Below, piece by piece: positions 62,701 through 64,000 of a stretch of 64,000 nt of DNA; position 1 is the first letter of the stretch, and each line of letters opens with the position of its first letter. This DNA is from Callaeas wilsoni (taxonomy: Eukaryota > Chordata > Aves > Passeriformes > Callaeidae): NCBI GenBank assembly GCA_013398955.1, contig VWPU01009412.1, forward strand, positions 124,001 to 188,000. The letters are read 5' to 3'. Below the pieces are notes generated by a model. That model saw only the letters and a program-made list of their open reading frames with translations, was not told where the DNA came from and did no database searches. The position numbers were made by a program, and so were the translations under genes.

Positions 62701-63039
62701 TGAATCCAACACTATCTCTCTATTTGCCACATCACCAGGCACTACCCTATGTGAACAAAGTATATTTTTAAGTGTTTCTTGGACTTGGAACTTGCTTTAA
62801 ATCCCATAAAATGTTAGGCACAATAACTTTCTCCAAAATCAGTCTGTTTTCCAATGCTGATCTAATGAGCATGGGGTTTCACTGTCCAAGGCCAATCACT
62901 GATCTTCCATTCCTATAAGCACTGGTTGACTTGAAGCTGTACTACAGCAGTAAAACAAACCAGCAGAAGTTCTCACTTATCCTGTTCAAAGCACTGATTA
63001 AAAATTTTGCCACAAATGACAAATCTCACCCATCAGTCA

Positions 63040-64000
<961 letters not shown>

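Overview
The window looks like bird nuclear DNA, most likely passerine or a close relative. It is AT-rich with scattered GC-richer islands. It carries CR1 retrotransposon 3' ends and avian-type endogenous retrovirus LTRs, and its only recognisable gene is a spliced vertebrate gene with very large introns. Nothing bacterial, phage-like or CRISPR-like was seen. The species call is inference from repeat families known from memory.

The gene is CPNE4 (copine-4) on the minus strand, so transcription runs from high to low coordinates. Six consecutive internal exons were found: 63115-63294, 49467-49538, 45925-45999, 40284-40367, 39248-39337 and 5916-6014. Together they give 600 coding bases and 200 residues, roughly residues 61-260 of a protein of about 557. 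They join without a gap and all junctions are phase 0. The first exon is most of C2A, the second is the linker, and the next four form C2B. The first coding exon(s) lie above 64000, and the von Willebrand A-like domain and C-terminus lie below position 1. Introns are about 13.6, 3.5, 5.6, 0.95 and 33.2 kb; under 1% of the window is coding.

Region by region: 1-5915 is intron with a CR1 tail (about 1806-1907) and a run of overlapping minus-strand open frames (2356-3441) that may be a decayed pseudogene. 6015-39247 is the 33 kb intron, with a MIR-like relic (23135-23280), a small tandem repeat, a GC-rich minus-strand LTR (about 35522-36106) and several GC-richer islands. 39338-45924 holds the C2B exons and AT-rich intron. 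46000-49466 contains an old ERV LTR remnant (about 46990-47665). 49539-63114 is the most repeat-laden intron: an ancient CR1/L3-type LINE relic, an LTR with an adjoining primer-binding-site-like sequence, an inverted related LTR, a third LTR fragment and two successive CR1 3' ends.

No undescribed biological system could be supported. The items most worth checking are the frameshifted reading-frame tile at 2356-3441, the non-GTAAG donor before the 33 kb intron, the LTR plus primer-site remnant, a few perfect short hairpins, and intronic stretches that resemble conserved regulatory DNA but cannot be proven so without alignment.
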